This document shows, one piece after another, positions 1 to 12,520 of a DNA stretch of 59,700 nucleotides (position 1 is its first letter; each line of letters opens with the position of its first letter). A program made the position numbers and the translations under genes. Below the pieces are notes generated by a model that did not search any database, had not been told where the DNA came from, and saw only the letters and a program-made list of their open reading frames with translations. Source of the DNA: Falciphora oryzae (Eukaryota; Ascomycota; Sordariomycetes; Magnaporthales; Magnaporthaceae); assembly GCA_000733355.1 (NCBI GenBank), contig JNVV01000100.1, positions 1 through 59,700 of the forward strand, in the 5' to 3' direction.

Positions 1-117
1 CATCTCCTATGTCCTTCACGAAAGATTCCTTCCTCCTCAAGCATCTCTTGAGCCCATAGAAAGATTATCTGCAATCTAGAGATTCTTTCTCCAAGCCGTC
101 TTTGACCCCTTGTTACA
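1..117 (-). repeat. Gypsy-1 3' LTR, start only, cut by the window edge
   Basis: Read on the minus strand, this begins TGTAACAAGGGGTCAAAGAC at position 117 and matches the first ~117 bases of the LTR at 12617-12911 and of the solo LTR at 53876 with only a few, mostly C/T or G/A, differences. It abuts the integrase end of a minus-strand gypsy element, as expected for its 3' LTR. The outer end lies left of the window. Confidence 0.8.
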
Positions 118-1030
118 ATTCGTTCCCGGGCTTTTTTAAGGTGTTATTTGGCTTTTTCGTACACTTAGGTTATCCAATGCCGGTAAAGTTGGCTTGCTGG
201 ATTGCGTATTCGTCCTAGGAAAGGGGGATTATTAAAAGCTAGGTGGTACCCGTAGTTGGCGAAAAAGGGAGTAATAAAGGTATTTGCTGAAAATATATTA
301 TTATAGGCAAATTCCGCCGTAAATAACAGCTCGACCTAATTAGTCATTTCGTAATTTACGAAAAACCTAAGGTAGGCCTCCAGGCTTTAGTTAAGCCTTT
401 CGGTTTATCCATCCGTTTGGGGATAAAAGGCAATGCTCATTTTTGGCTTAATGCCTACCAAACGGAAGAAATCTTTCCACAAATGGCTCGTAAATTTAAA
501 ATCTCTATTAGAAATAATATCCAAAGGCACACCGTGCAATCGCCAGTATTCTTTGGCGAAAATGCAGATAAGGTTATCCGATTTCTTACCCTCGATTTTA
601 AGGGGAACGAAATGCGCCATTTTAGTAAAAGGGTTTACTATTACCCAAATTGAATCGCACCTATCGCTTAAAAAGAGGTCCGTAATAAAGTCCATAGCCA
701 CCGTCTTCCAGGGCTGGTAATGCAGCTCCATAAGTTATAGGGGTCCAAAAGGGGCATGCTTTAGGGCCTTATTGCGTTAGCACTCCAGGCATCCCCTTAC
801 GTATTCCCGGACTTTTGCTTCGATATTGGGCCACTAAAAGTGCCGAGTAATTAACTCGAGGGTTTTATCCATACCTATATATCCAACGACTTTTATATTA
901 TATTCGGACTCGAGGACTTCCTTTTGCAAAGCTTCCGTTAGCACCCACAATTTTTCCTTATAATAAAAGAGGCCATCTTCAACTTTTTCACCCTTTTCGG
1001 GCTTTTAAAGGCGGCCCTGGTATTTGGAAT
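118..1030 (-). pseudogene. gypsy-1 integrase remnant
   Basis: The best open piece is 731-405 on the minus strand. It holds the retroviral integrase core with the first catalytic Asp in 'VAMDFITDL', and a second motif that reads 'SNRD' where the family has 'SDRD', an Asp-to-Asn change explained by G-to-A. Upstream (about 1000-740) is the zinc-binding part, with 'CLECQ' kept but the expected His of 'GHxGxDKT' read as Tyr. The end of the core continues through stops toward the LTR. The enzyme would insert cDNA into the genome; this copy is dead. Confidence 0.8.
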
Positions 1031-1133
1031 CCGATATACCAGCTTATTTAACTTTGTTAGTAAATTCCGTAGCCCACTTTAGGACTAGAATACTGCAAAG
1101 CCGGCCTGGGGATAGGAGGAAAAAAAGTGCTCC

Positions 1134-2225
1134 TTACGGCAAAGCTTTTTCCATAAGGTTATCTCCTTGTCCTTCCAGGGCCGAAATTCTTGCTGGGAAG
1201 TGTTTTTCTTGCAGGATCGTCGTAATCGGCTGATCCTCACTCCCCCCTTTCTTAGGCTTGTGCTGGGGTAATCTCGACAGCACATCGGCCTTTTCATTTT
1301 GCTTTCCTAGCCGGTAGTTAATCATAAACCAATAACCAGCCAGCTGTTGTGCCCATCTAGTTTGCCTTCGATTAAAGACTTTAGCCGTCAGGAAATATTC
1401 GAGGTTCCGGTAATCCGTATAAACCTCTATCCGGTGCTTTGCCCCTTCGAAGTAATGCCTCCACCTAGCGAAACAGTCAACGACCGCCAAAAATTCCTTA
1501 TCGTAAATTTTATAGTTAATTTCGGCGGGTAACATTTTGCGCGAATAGAAAGCAACGGGGTGCAATTTGTTGGTTTCGGGGTCCCTTTAGGATAGCACCC
1601 TTCCAAAGGCAAAATCCGAAGCGTCTACTTCAACTTGCGCCGGGAAAAACGGATTAAAATGCCGGAGTATCGGAAGCGAAACGAAAGCGATTTTAAAGGC
1701 TTCGAAAGCCTATTCCATCTCGGGGGTCCATCGCCATTAGCTTTTTAGCAGGGCGTTGGCCGTCGTTATAGGCCTAACGATTCCGGAAAACCCTTTAATA
1801 AACCTCCTGTAAAAGTTAGCGAAGCCAATAAAGGATTGGGAATCCTTAAAGCATTTAGGAGCTTCCCATTGCACAATGGAGTCCACTTTATCCTTGGACA
1901 TTGCAATGCCGTCGGGTCCTATCATGTGACTAAAGAATTCGACTTCGTGCACCCCCCAAACGCATTTGCGAGGGGCCACGGCCAAATTGTGCTTAGTAAG
2001 GCGGCGAAGCACCTCCTTTACCAAATCGTCGTGTTGTTCCTTAATCTCGGCGTATATTAGGAGGTCATCCAAATATACAAGGAGCCCGGCATCGATAAGG
2101 TCCATAAAGATATGGTTTATCATGCTTTGGAAGGTGGCGGGGGCGTTAATAAAGCCTATAGGCATAACCGTAAATTCGAAGACTCCGTACTTGCAACGAA
2201 AAGCTGTAAGCTATTCGTGGCCTTC
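1134..2225 (-). pseudogene. gypsy-1 reverse transcriptase (3' half) and RNase H
   Basis: Minus-strand 2165-1737 has the RT palm with an intact YLDD at about 2069-2058, the primer-grip/thumb region and the linker 'FIGFANFYRRFIKGF'. Minus-strand 1565-1134 is RNase H ('IYDKEFLAVVDCFARWRHYFEGA', 'TDYRNLEYFLTAK'). The two pieces are in different frames separated by stops. The RT N-terminal part lies at 9011-8860 on the far side of gypsy-2. The catalytic YLDD survives, unlike in gypsy-2 and gypsy-3, but the frame does not. Confidence 0.85.
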
Positions 2226-2752
2226 TGTAACAGGCCTCCGCCCTACTATAGCCAGCTACAGTAATGTCAGGCCTGGAAAAGGGGGGTTCTCGCAAAGAGG
2301 TCTTAAAGGTTCAGCAGCTCAACAGTTGCATTCGTGCAAGGCTTAACAAGTTTATAGTGTAGGTAAAAACAAAAACGATAGCTTGCCCTCCGAACCTCCT
2401 TCATAGGGGGTCTTTTAGGCCCTCCTTATGCTTTAGCCCTCCGTCCGTCTTTCGGCTGTCGTTAGCGCGCCTCCTCCTCCGTAGCGTCCGTTAAGGCCTG
2501 CCTTTCGGTTGTTATCGGCACATTGCCTCCTCCGCGGCGTCCGTCGGAACCGGATGTGTTTCGTCCCTTTTAAGGTTCCGGGCCGGGCTGATTTGCGGGG
2601 GCTAATCGGCGCGCGTGTCGCAAAGTTAAACTCTCCTAATCCGCACATCCGTCAGGGCTTGCGCTCCTCCAGCTACCACCCGGAGGCCTCCCTTGTGGTC
2701 ACCGGTGGCGTTCCTTACGGCTGCTGGCCATGCTTTTGTGTGGGGTGTTACA
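2226..2752 (-). repeat. gypsy-2 3' LTR
   Basis: 527 bp, TG...CA ends, aligned end to end with 8333-8859. Differences between the copies are mostly C/T, as expected from RIP after insertion. The short open frames inside it are mirrored in the other LTR and are not genes. Confidence 0.93.
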
Positions 2753-2889
2753 ACTATCCCCCTCCTAAAAAAGCTGTCCTCGGCCTCTAACTTTCTCCTT
2801 TTCCTTAGTGTAACGACAAGTTTTTATGGACTCGTAAAGGCGTTAACCGTCTTTTTCCCTCGCTTGGAGTAGGCGCTGGTTTCTAATAA

Positions 2890-3450
2890 AACCCTTAAAA
2901 AAGGATAACCAATTTGGCGATTTTAGGTATCCCCTTTTTTATTGCTTGGCTCCACGTCCTGGAGCTCGCGGATCTCTCGGTTCCTTTTATTCCGGGCCCT
3001 TTAAAAGGCTCGTATTTTCGTGGGTGCGCCGCGAAAGTGTTTTTCGGGCTCCCAAATGTTATACTTTGCCGGCTAATCCTTCCACTTAACCAGGTAGTAC
3101 TTTTTGCCTCGGATCCGTCCCTTATTTCGTACTTTTTCGACCTCCCACTCCTTTTAGTCGTTTTCGTACTTTGGTATAAGTAGCGGCACCTCGTTTCCTT
3201 ATTCTCTAGCAGTATACCGTTCGAGGTACTACACGGGAATGACGTCGTGAAAACGGCGGTAATGCTCGGGAAATGCCAAACGGTAGGCCTGCTGGCCTAT
3301 GCGTTCGGTAATCCGGAAGGGACCGATCCATTTAGGTGCTAACTTTTTGTTTTTTAAACGCAGGTTTTTCGTGGATATTTTAGCCAAATTTCCAACTGCG
3401 AACTGCATAGGGATGTGGTTTTTGTTATAGTATTTAGCTAACCGTTTTTA
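2890..3450 (-). pseudogene. gypsy-2 integrase C-terminus with chromodomain
   Basis: Reading minus from about 3450, 'LAPKWIGPFRI' and 'AYRLAFPEHY' form the integrase C-terminal beta-barrel (GPY/F-like). Then follow 'EWEVEKV' and 'YYLVKWKD' + stop + 'PAKYNIWEPEKH', the aromatic-cage pattern of a chromodomain. Chromodomains in this position define chromoviruses and are thought to bind modified histone tails and steer insertion to heterochromatin. Several stops interrupt the frame. Confidence 0.75.
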
Positions 3451-4460
3451 TGCCTGCAGTAACGTCTTTTTAAGCTCCTTGCGCAATGCATAAAGTCGTT
3501 CGATGCGGTTTTTTGCTGCGAGTACCCTCCCCTTAGGGATATTGTCCGTGATATCAATCCGCATTTCGCAATCCGATCCGTATAGGAAATAAAACGGCGA
3601 GTGCCCTGTAGTAAAGTTCCTGCTGTTGTTGTAGGCGTAAGCTGCTAACGGTAGCAATAATGCCTAGGAGTTTTCCGAACCGGCGCAATAGCTGCGGAAA
3701 TAATTTTCGATAACGCGGTTAAGGACTTCCGTTTGCCCGTCCGTTTAAGGATGGTAGGCGGTCGATATACGTTTTTTAATAATCTAGTGCTTGCACATTT
3801 CTTTCCAAAAGCCACTAGTAATGCGGCTATCGCGATCGCTAACGATGCTTTTGGGGGTACCGAACACGCATTCGATACGCTTAAAAAACAGCTTTGCGAA
3901 CTGTCCTGCATTTGTGTTAGCTCGTATGGGGATAAGGACCACGTATTTGGTTAATCGGCACACGACGACGAAAATCGCGTTAAAAACCTAACCACCCGCC
4001 GTCCTGCTTTTAGGTAGGCCGGTTACCCAGTCCAAAGAGATTTCTTTCATAGGCTGCCCGTTTTTTTGGCGGTGGTAGGGGTTTAAGTTTGCCGTAGGGC
4101 TTGTAACGATAAATCGCCTTCCTTTAGCACTAAAGGCACGATGCCACATATGCTGTAACATCCCCTTTAACTCCATCCCACCAAAAAAAGCGCTGGATAA
4201 AATTTAAAGTTTTGGCCACGCCCCAGTGACCGGCTCCCGGGAAGTCGTAAAACTGTTTTAGGATTTCGGTTTTTAAGGCCTTATTTGCAGGGATATAAAC
4301 TTGATTTCCCCGGAAGATTAACTCGTTACCGTCAGCTAGGTGGAAGCACGATGCTTTTTGTTGCCGAGTCGTTATCGCAATATCTCGGTGCGGTGCGGTG
4401 TATTTTACGTCAGGTACTGCCAGGCGGGGCTTTTTAACTACTGTCAGCTTTTTGAGCAAA
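3448..4460 (-). pseudogene. gypsy-2 integrase core and zinc-binding domain
   Basis: Pieces at 4459-4130, 4176-3988 and 3657-3448 on the minus strand give 'GAGHWGVAKTL..FIQRFFWWDGV' (HHCC region), 'ISLDWVTGLP' (first catalytic Asp), 'IVSDRDSRITS' (second Asp, intact) and 'TDGQTEVLNRV' (catalytic Glu). The catalytic triad is therefore readable in spite of frame breaks, for example a stop for Gln just before 'TDGQTE'. The following piece 'AYNNSRNFTTGHSPFYFLYG' is the conserved end of the core. Confidence 0.82.
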
Positions 4461-4582
4461 TTTATGCTCGCCGGATCCCGCTTTTGTACGTTCCCAATCT
4501 ATTTCTTTAGCGGCGTTGGGATCTCCTCCGGGGAGTCCGTGGTTACGCTGCTTTTAAACTAATCCAAGGCAGTGCGTGCCTC

Positions 4583-6150
4583 CTAACGAGTAACAGATTG
4601 CATTTGTAAGGCATGGATAACCTTAAGGGCGTTTGGATCGTCGGCTAACGTGAGTTGTGCCAAACGTACGTTGTCCCGCTCGCTTCGCCGGTTAAAGATA
4701 AAATCTTTGGGGGATCGCTCGTTGGGTGCGCTTTTTGCGCTTACTGGCTGGGGAGGCTTATTAGGCGACGCTCCTTTGGTAGTGTCCTTTGCGTGCTGTT
4801 TATAAACAAATACGTTTTGTTCCCAACCCATTTTATTAGATAGCGTCGGCAGAAGTTTTTTAATGAGAGTTTCCTGTCCTTTCTCGCGACCGTTTATGTA
4901 GTCCGGCCGGCGAAACGGAGCGTCGGCTGGGTTTAGAAACCCTGGCCGGTATTTGATTTCGAAATCGTAAGGTGCTAATTGCAATAGCCAGCGTGCCTAT
5001 CGTCCGTTTAAACGCTCCTGTTTTATAAAAGCTTTAAGGTTTTTATAATCCGAAAACACCTCCGTGGTTTGCGCCCCTTTGAGGTAATGTCGCTAATGGC
5101 GAAAACTTCTCACTATTGCGAAAAGTTCCTTATCGTATACAGGATACCGAGTTTCGGCACCTTTAAACTTTTAGGACTAGTAAGCTATAAGGTGCCACTG
5201 GCCGTCGTGCTTTTGCGATAGGATGCCTGCCATAGCAAAATCGGAAGCGTCCGTTTCGATCCGTGACGGTAAAGTCAGGTCGTAATGCCGTAGCACTAGT
5301 GCGGTTGTGAACGCGTTGATTAGGTCCTCGAATGCCTGCTATTGGGGTTCCTGCTAGTAATGGCCTATCTGGCCTGGCTTACGTCCGTTTTTCATTCCTT
5401 GCAATAGGTCGTGCAAAGGCTTCGCCATGCGGGAAAAGCCGTGGATAAACCGTCGATAAAAGTTGCAAAATCCCACAAAGACCTGGATGTCTTTGTACGT
5501 GCGAGGTGGGTGGTCGATCCATTCGCGGACGACCTAAACACGCGCAGGATCCATTTTAAGCCTTTCGGTATTGACGATAAAACCTAGGAACTTAAGTTTT
5601 TGCTGGAAAAAGGTGCACTTTTTGGGATTGGTATAAAGCTTAAAGCTGCGAAATCGATCCAAAACCAGCTTTAGGTGGTGCTGGTGCTCCTTTTTACTAC
5701 CGGAGTAAATAAGGATATCGTTTAAGTAAACGATAACGAAGTTATCCACTAGGCCCCGTAGGGCTTTGTTGATATAGGTTTGGAACGATGCCGGGGCGTT
5801 AGTAAATTTGAACGGTAGTACAAGGTACTTGTAGTGCCCGTATTTGGTGCGGAACGCGGTTTTCCATTCGTCCCCCTTTTTAATACGAAGTTGGTAATAC
5901 GCATTAACGAGGTCGATTTTAAACAAGCATTTGGTACCGTTTAAGCGGTTAAGCATTTTTCCGATTAACGGAAGCGGTGCTTTATTTTTGATAGTAATAT
6001 CGTTAAATCCTCGATAGTTAACGCACAATCGTAACGTACCGTCTTTCTTCGGGACGAAAATGACAGGGGCTCCTATTAGTAACTGTAACTCGCAGATAAT
6101 GCCTTATGCGAAGGCATCGGTAAGGTACTCCTAAAGTGCCGTCGACTTAA
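4583..6150 (-). pseudogene. gypsy-2 reverse transcriptase and RNase H
   Basis: Minus-strand 6028-5534 carries RT fingers and palm ('CVNYRGFNDITIKNKAPLPL', 'FKIDLVNAYYQLRI', 'FKFTNAPASFQTYIN'). The active-site box reads YLND; the AAC codon at complement 5720-5722 replaces the expected GAC. RNase H follows at about 5330-4900, ending in 'APYDFEIKYRPGFLNPADAPFRRP'. The Asp-to-Asn change removes a metal ligand, so the RT would be inactive even if the frames were open. The change is the G-to-A type produced by RIP. Confidence 0.85.
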
Positions 6151-7019
6151 TTGGAAACAGGTGGTAAATCTGCTTCTACGGGGGCTTTTTGCCTGGGAAC
6201 AAATCGATGGCATGGTTACCGTGGCCATACTTTAAAAGCATTTTCCCTTTGCGGACGTCGAATACGTCGAAATGGCTTATCCGTAAATTTACAGGAACGT
6301 TCTTCAAATCTAGCGGTTCGTTTAAACAGTCCTCAAAAGGGTCGTCCTCCCCGGTGCTGCTGATAAAAGGGTTAAAGCGCAAAGAACAAACAAGCACGCG
6401 ATTTTTAGTTTAAAAGCTCTTTTGGAAATGGTATGCGGATAGCTAATAGATACGAGGACGTTAGTTAAAACACCAGGTACTTTTAACCGGGTGGAGGTCC
6501 ATAGCCAATTCCTGCATTAATAGCATGCCTATAAAAATAAAAGCGTTTGCCAAGTTTCGTTCGATAGCGAGGAATGGCCGGATAACTTCCACCGGAATGC
6601 CATTTTAATTACGAAAGCTTAATCGTAAATGGTAAACATTATAGGTTTTAACGCCCTAATCGCTTGCGGCGGCGAAAGTAAAGGATTGGTAATCGTATTT
6701 AGGACGGTTGCATAGCTTATAGCCTAAGGACTTGCAAAAGGTAATAGAAACGGTATTAACTTCGGCGAACGTATTTAAGCCAACCTCGACCTTAACTTTC
6801 GAGCCGCCGTTAAAAAAGCTAACGGTCCCTTTAGTGACGAGCGCAGGGGCTGTACGTATCTGGTCGTTACGGAACGTCGGTGCGGGAATAACCGGGTTCC
6901 TTTTTAGTTTTTCTAGCGCTTTTCGCTCTACTTTTTTCCACCTTCCTCCTTCCGGCGCTTTAAAGAATTAACCTTAGCTTTTTCCTCTTAGGGGGATTCG
7001 CCCTTTTTGGTTGAAAATT

Positions 7020-7779
7020 TGGTAGCGGAAAAGGGGTTTTTGCAATCTTTCGCCATATGGTTAGGCTTACCGCACTTAAGGCATACGCCTTCGTCCCGGC
7101 GTCGTTGGCGTTCGGCGTTTAAAAGCGTCGAGCGTCCGTTGCCTTTGCTATTGCCGTTGCGTTAGTCACGCCCCTTTTGCTTGCTTCGAGATTTGTGCTT
7201 CCCGTCTTTGTTCGATTCCTTTTGGTCTTTTTTGTAGGAGGACTTATGAGAATCTTTCTTTTCGTCGTACGGGGCGCGAGCACCCGTACCTAGGGTATCC
7301 CAAAGGACTTGGGCTGTAGCGACAAGGTCTTCCAAAGTCTCCGCTTTGTAATGCATTCCGCGGGTGACTTAGACTTTTAAGGCAGGGACCAAACGGACAA
7401 CGTAACTGTTAATATCTGCCGTTTGTCCTGCTTCGCCGCACATACGTCGGTACCGTATTGCGAAAACACCAGGGTCCTTGTTGTTTTTCTGCATAAATTG
7501 CTATAGGTCGTTAGTAGCCCTTAGGAGTAAAAAATCTCCTCGCAATGTGGTATTACGGAGCTATCGCATAAATTTGCGCCAATGTAGGCCCAATACCGGA
7601 CTGGCTTTGCGCGAGCCGTTATAAGCGGAATTAAGGTCGCTATCGAAAGTTCCGACAGCGGCTGCGATACGTGATTTAGCCGTAGTAAAGCCGTTAAAAT
7701 TAGCTTCGAACGTAAGGTCAAATTTGCTTTCCCAATGGTCGAAGTCCTGCGTTAAGTTTGGAAGCTTTAGCTCGGGCAT
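7020..7779 (-). pseudogene. gypsy-2 gag with CCHC knuckle
   Basis: Starts at a clear ATG on the minus strand ('MPELKLPNLTQDFDHWESKF'). A frame break follows, then 'MHYKAETLEDLVATAQVLWDTLG', a Lys/Ser-rich stretch, and near 7090-7050 an intact C-x2-C-x4-H-x4-C knuckle 'CLKCGKPNHMAKDC'. This is the nucleocapsid that packages element RNA. Stops and frame changes make it non-functional. The stretch from 7780 to 8332 is leader sequence without a recognisable gene. Confidence 0.75.
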
Positions 7780-8332
7780 TTTCTATAAGATTTTGTAACT
7801 GCCTTTGTTTTTGTCGTACGAAGGAAAAATGTCGTTTTTTTCGTCGTCGTCCCTTACTAAGGTGTGGTGCGACGGTGCCCGGGGTATCGACTGGTTGCCG
7901 GGTTTTTTTAACGGGCGGTTAACCTCCTAACCATATTGTTTTGGGGTTAAACTTTGGGAACGAGCCAGAATTTGGGGCTCGTGGTTAGGGCGATTTGGAT
8001 CGTTCGAATCGTTTGGGAGGCCAAAGGCCTCGCGAACTGCCTTCCGTTCCACAAATGCTTTTTAGAACTATAGCAGGATTTTGGTAAGGATGCAGTTTCG
8101 CGTTACGTAATAAGCGAGCTGCGAACGAATGTAGGATGCAACGCTGTGGATGCTAAAATTAGGGTATCCACGAAAGTTGTTAGGGGTAGGTTGCTCGCGT
8201 CCAAGGGGAAAAATGGATATCCCCGTTCTTGGATCCTCGTCCTAGCCTAGGTCGTTAATATTAACGAAATCGTCAAAATCCGACATAGTAACTAGTAAAT
8301 GCTAAAGGTCTAAGCAAAAAAAACTATCGAGT

Positions 8333-8859
8333 TGTAACAAGCCTCCGCCCTACTATAGCCAGCTACAGTAATGTTAGGCCTGGAAAAGGGGGGTTTTCGC
8401 AAGGAGGTTTTAAAGGTTTAGCAGCTTAACAGTTGCATTCGTGCAGGGCTTAACAAGTTTATAGTATAGGTAAAAACAAAAACGATAGCTTGCCCTCCGA
8501 ACCTCCTTCATAAGAGGTCTTTCGGGCCCTCCTTATGCTCTAGCCCTCCGTCCGTCCTTCGGCTGTCGTCGGCGCGCTTCCTCCTCCGTGGCGCCCGTCG
8601 GGGCCTGCCTTTCGGTTATTGTCGGCACATTGCCTCCTCCGCGGCGTCCGTCGGAGCCGGATATGTTTCGTCCCTTTTAGGGTTCCAGGCCGGGCTGATT
8701 TGCGGGGGCTAATCGGCGCGCGTGTCGCAAAATTAAACTCTCCTAATCCGCACATCCGTTAGGGCTTGCGCCCCTCCGGCTACCACCCGGAGGCCTCCCT
8801 TGTGGTCACCGGTGGCGTCCCCTGCGGCTGCTGGCCATGCTTTTATGTGGGGTGTTACA
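8333..8859 (-). repeat. gypsy-2 5' LTR
   Basis: 527 bp, TG...CA, same length as 2226-2752. Followed on its right by the CCTTC duplication and then the gypsy-1 RT sequence. Confidence 0.93.
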
Positions 8860-9830
8860 CCTTCTTTCATTCGAATCAGGTTAAACCCGGTTTTAAGGTC
8901 GATCTTCGTCATCCATTTGGCATTTCGAAGTCGATCTTGGAGCTCCGTAATGAGCGGGATGGGGCACCGAATCGGGATCGTTTTAGCGTTAACGTCCCTA
9001 TAGTTGACCACTACCCTTAAAGGATTAAAGGGGTCTTTCTTTTATGCGAACATAAGAGGCGAACTGTTGGCAGTTTTGCATGGCCTAACCTTGCCGGTTC
9101 GCATATGCTTTTCCAGCCAAGGTTTTAAAACGTCCAGCTCCCTTTGGCTCATTTGGTATAAGGGGCCATGGGTTAATTGGGCTCCTTCTTTTAGGTAAAT
9201 TTCGTAATCCCAGGGCTAATGATCGGGAAAGCGTGTAGCGGCCGCTTCCGTCATAATAGGAAGGAATTCCCTAAACTCCTTTGGTACCGATTCGAAGCCG
9301 TTTGAATCTGCTTTGGCCACTTCCTTAAGGGAAGGAATACCATGCCCGTACTTAATGGCGGCAATAGTCGCAAGCTCGACTGTTTTCATATTTTCCCGAA
9401 GGCGTAAGCCTTCAGGTGGCCGTAAATCCGGCGGCTTTCGGGCCCGGGGCTTGTTGCACTTCCGGCACTTGTCCGAATCCATGCGGATATCCCGAAGGTC
9501 GCGATTTAATAAACCCAACGGTGGGTATTGCCTTTGCCATGCGAAGGGTAGGATAACGTCGCAATCTGGATCCGTAGGACTAATTTCGAACGTTTCCGTA
9601 AAATAGTGCGTTTTGTGCCGGAAGGTAACGTCGACCACTAGTTGCTTTCCGGCTTTTGGTTCGACCGCCCCTAAAAAGGTAGTTATAATGCGGGGAATAG
9701 CTTTGTCAACCAAATGCCTTGGAAGCTGCTTGGCTATTTTATCCGAAATAACCTTCGTATCGCTGCCTCCGTCCAAAAGGACCCGAACAGGTATCTCCTT
9801 CGATCCCTTTGCCCGCACATACATACAGAA
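8860..9830 (-). pseudogene. gypsy-1 aspartic protease and RT N-terminus
   Basis: Minus-strand 9824-9216 (about 200 residues) contains the retroviral-type protease signature 'VRVLLDGGSDTKVIS' followed by a flap-like region and 'CDVILPFAWQRQYPP'. Minus-strand 9011-8860 contains the RT fingers ('VNYRDVNAKTIPIRCPIPLI', 'KIDLKTGFNLIRMKEG') and stops exactly at the gypsy-2 insertion. These two cleavage and copying modules belong to the pol of gypsy-1. Confidence 0.8.
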
Positions 9831-9839
9831 AATCGGCTT

Positions 9840-12520
9840 TGCGAGCTCCTTATCCGTTAGGGGCCTTCGGGCAGCAGCGACGGTCGATAATTGTCAACAG
9901 TTATCGTCCGATTCCGAATCTAACAGCTCGAAAATTCGGAATCCGGTAAGGGCGTTTCCTTCCAGGGCTTCCGAAACGAGGCCGGCGATTTTAGCCTTTT
10001 TGGCCTATGGCTGTTCCTCCTATTCGTCCGTTACAGGGCGTTTAGAGATGGATTTGGCTTCGGCCGTTTTTGCAGGTGCAGAAGGAAGTTCCTTGCCGTT
10101 GGTGTCTTTTTTGGCGTAGCATTCCAACGTATGGTGCCCTTCTTTTCCGTAGCGCCAGCAGTCGGCCTTAGCCAACTTTCGTGCGTCGATATCGCGTTAT
10201 TCGACCCCTTCGAGTGCCAGTTTGGTCGTAATCTAAACGTTACTCTTTTTGTCGGCTTTATCGTTAGCCTTCTTTCCAGAACGGGAGTTTGAGGATGGAT
10301 TTTGGCTCTTGTCTTTAGAGCCCTTGCTTTGGCGACGGCCCGCGTTCGAGCGCTCCGAAGTCGAAACGGGCTCGTTTTTTCCCTTATCCTTCGGGGTTAG
10401 CCTAGGGTTTTGGAGCATAACCTCGTGGATTTTGCCGGCTTCCTGGATTGCAGTAAGGAATTCTTCGTCCGTATCAAAGACTCCTCCGTAACGGGAATAT
10501 ACCAATTTGGTAATTTCCTTTGGAAGGGTGCGGGAAATGTGCTCCCTAAATATAACGCCGGACCATTGGACCGCTTCGTTAAGGTCAAAAAGCTCAGTAA
10601 GGTACTAAACGGTATTTCCTTTGTATTTAAGCTCCCGCATTTTTTTAGCGTTACGGTGGTGTTCGGTGGCGTCCCGGAAGCGTTCCTATAGGGCCGCCGA
10701 ATAGGCCCGCCAGTTGTTTTCGAATTGCGCGCTTTGAAGGGACCGAAAGCGTTAATAGTGCTAAACTTGTGCGTTTTCCGTAAGTAAGGACCCGACCCAA
10801 TTAATTTTAACTGTATCGTTAGGAAAGCTTTCGACGTAAGTCTTTATATAGGAGGTAACGCGAAGCCACTATGGCCTAAATTTAGCCAAGTCCTTGCCGT
10901 CGTAACTGGGTGGTTTATTAAGCTGGACTGGGTTGATAACGGCCGTAGGGATCGGACCACGCGGGCGAGCAGTTCCCTATTGGATGGCTTTAATAAGGTC
11001 CCGCAAATCGGGGTCCTTAGAGGCCCGTCCGTTATTTTCGGGGGCATCGTCTTCCGAAAAGGAATCCGAAGGTTTTAAAGGTTCCAAAAAAATAGCAATA
11101 TGCTCGGAAGGTTCGTTAGGTGGCCTTTGGGGAGGCCTTTAAGCGAGTCCTCCGAGGTTTCCCGAGTGCCTGGGACCTGCCGTGGCGGCTTTGTATTGTT
11201 GTTGGGCAGCGAAGGCAATAGCCCGAATTTGTTACCGTCGGAGGTTATCGGACGATAGGGGGTCCTGAAAGCCCTGGCGTGATGATGCCGACGTTTTAAG
11301 CGCCGATTAGGGCAATGGTTTCTCCGTGGAAGGGACGGGTCCTTCCCTTTCTGGAGTGCTTTAACGTGAGCCCGGTGGAAGGGACGACCTTTGGAAGGCC
11401 GAAAGTACCGTAGCTGATTTAGGCCGCCTTCTTTATGCCGCAAGTCGCCGGCTTTCCCGTACGGCGTCCTTAACAAACTGGTGAGTTTGGGCCAATATGC
11501 GTCGTTCGGCATTAGTAAGGGCCTTGGGCGATACGTGCTCCTTGGTTAGGAGATCCTGGATTTGGGCATCTTTATCGACGGCCCAGTTAGTAACTCCCTT
11601 TTCGAAGGTGGAAAGTCGTGCTTGTAGGTTTTGCAAATGGTTTTGTTGGGCCCAAGTAACGTCCCGGAGCTGAACTAGGGCTTCCGAACGGATTTGTTGC
11701 TCTTCGGCCAAAGTGGCGACCGTAGCCCAGACTTATTGTGCAAATGCTTGGCTTTTTCCGATAATCCGTTGCCGGAATGCCTTTTGTTAATCGGCGGAAG
11801 CGATTAGGCCTTCCTTATATAAGGAGACGACGGTATGGTACGCGTAGGTAATGCGGTCGTAATGGGTTTTAATTTCGCGGATTTGTTCCCGATCGGCGAG
11901 GATTTCCTAGCTTACACCTCGGGATAGGACCGAAATTGCTTCGTACGTACTGATAAATTCCCGCTGGATTTCGGTCATCCAGCCCGGGGGGTCTTAAAGG
12001 CGTCCTACGGATATAAAGGCTTGTTGTTCGAAGGCCATATCGAAGGGGGGTGCCGAATAAAGGATAAGTGCCCCCTGATCGTCGAGCATAGGGGTATCTT
12101 GACATTCTTCCGGTGCAGACCGGGAGGGGCCTTCGGGGGCTTTTCCGGCCGCTTTCCCAGATTGGATTGGCATAGCGTCGACGGGTTCTGGGGATTCCAG
12201 TGGTCCCAAGGGTGAGATAAAAACCGTCGATTTAGCCGCTTCCACGGAGGGCATGCCGAAGTCACTTGGTAGCGAGGGTGACGTTGTTGCAAACGAAATA
12301 AGGGGGTCCGGTTCCCTATATTCCTAGGCGGCGTAAAATCCCAAAGGTACAAGGGAGAATTTCCGGTTTCTTTTGGAATCCCGTGATTTCGCCAGGGCGA
12401 CTGAGAGGGTGAAGCGACCCTTTTGTATATTCTTCTCGCTTTTACCCGTTCGAAAACACCGGTGACAGTCAAGTGTTTGTGGTGTGGCCCCAGGGTTTTA
12501 TTCGCTAAAAAAGGCAACAG
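9840..12520 (-). pseudogene. gypsy-1 gag remnant
   Basis: Broken minus-strand pieces: an N-terminal segment beginning 'MPSVEAAKSTVFISP' (12254), a Gln/Glu-rich helical stretch 'MAEEQQIRSEALVQLRDVTW' (11711), a capsid-like part 'PPSYDGKDLAKFRP' (about 10915-10870), a Ser/Lys-rich linker and a knuckle near 10153-10112 that reads 'CWRYGKEGHHTLEC'. The second zinc ligand is Tyr (TAC at complement 10149-10151) instead of Cys, again G-to-A. The piece at 12517-12005 overlaps in another frame and may be partly a shadow. Confidence 0.65.

Larger units (their letters stand above)
2226..8859 (-). mobile_element. Ty3/gypsy chromovirus gypsy-2, complete but degenerate, nested in gypsy-1
   Basis: Two direct LTRs of 527 bp each (2226-2752 and 8333-8859) both start TGTAACA and end TGTTACA. 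The flanking 5-bp duplication CCTTC is perfect (2221-2225 and 8860-8864). On the minus strand gag (7779-7040), RT (6028-5534), RNase H (about 5330-4900), integrase (4460-3450) and a chromodomain (about 3180-3040) occur in gypsy order. The total is 6634 bp, an ordinary length. The insertion point is in the RT gene of gypsy-1, so gypsy-2 is the younger of the two. Stops throughout the frames mark it as inactive. Confidence 0.93.

Noticed and set aside
1966..2346. 126-residue plus-strand frame
   Set aside because: Runs across the gypsy-1/gypsy-2 boundary antisense to RT, so it cannot be a real gene.
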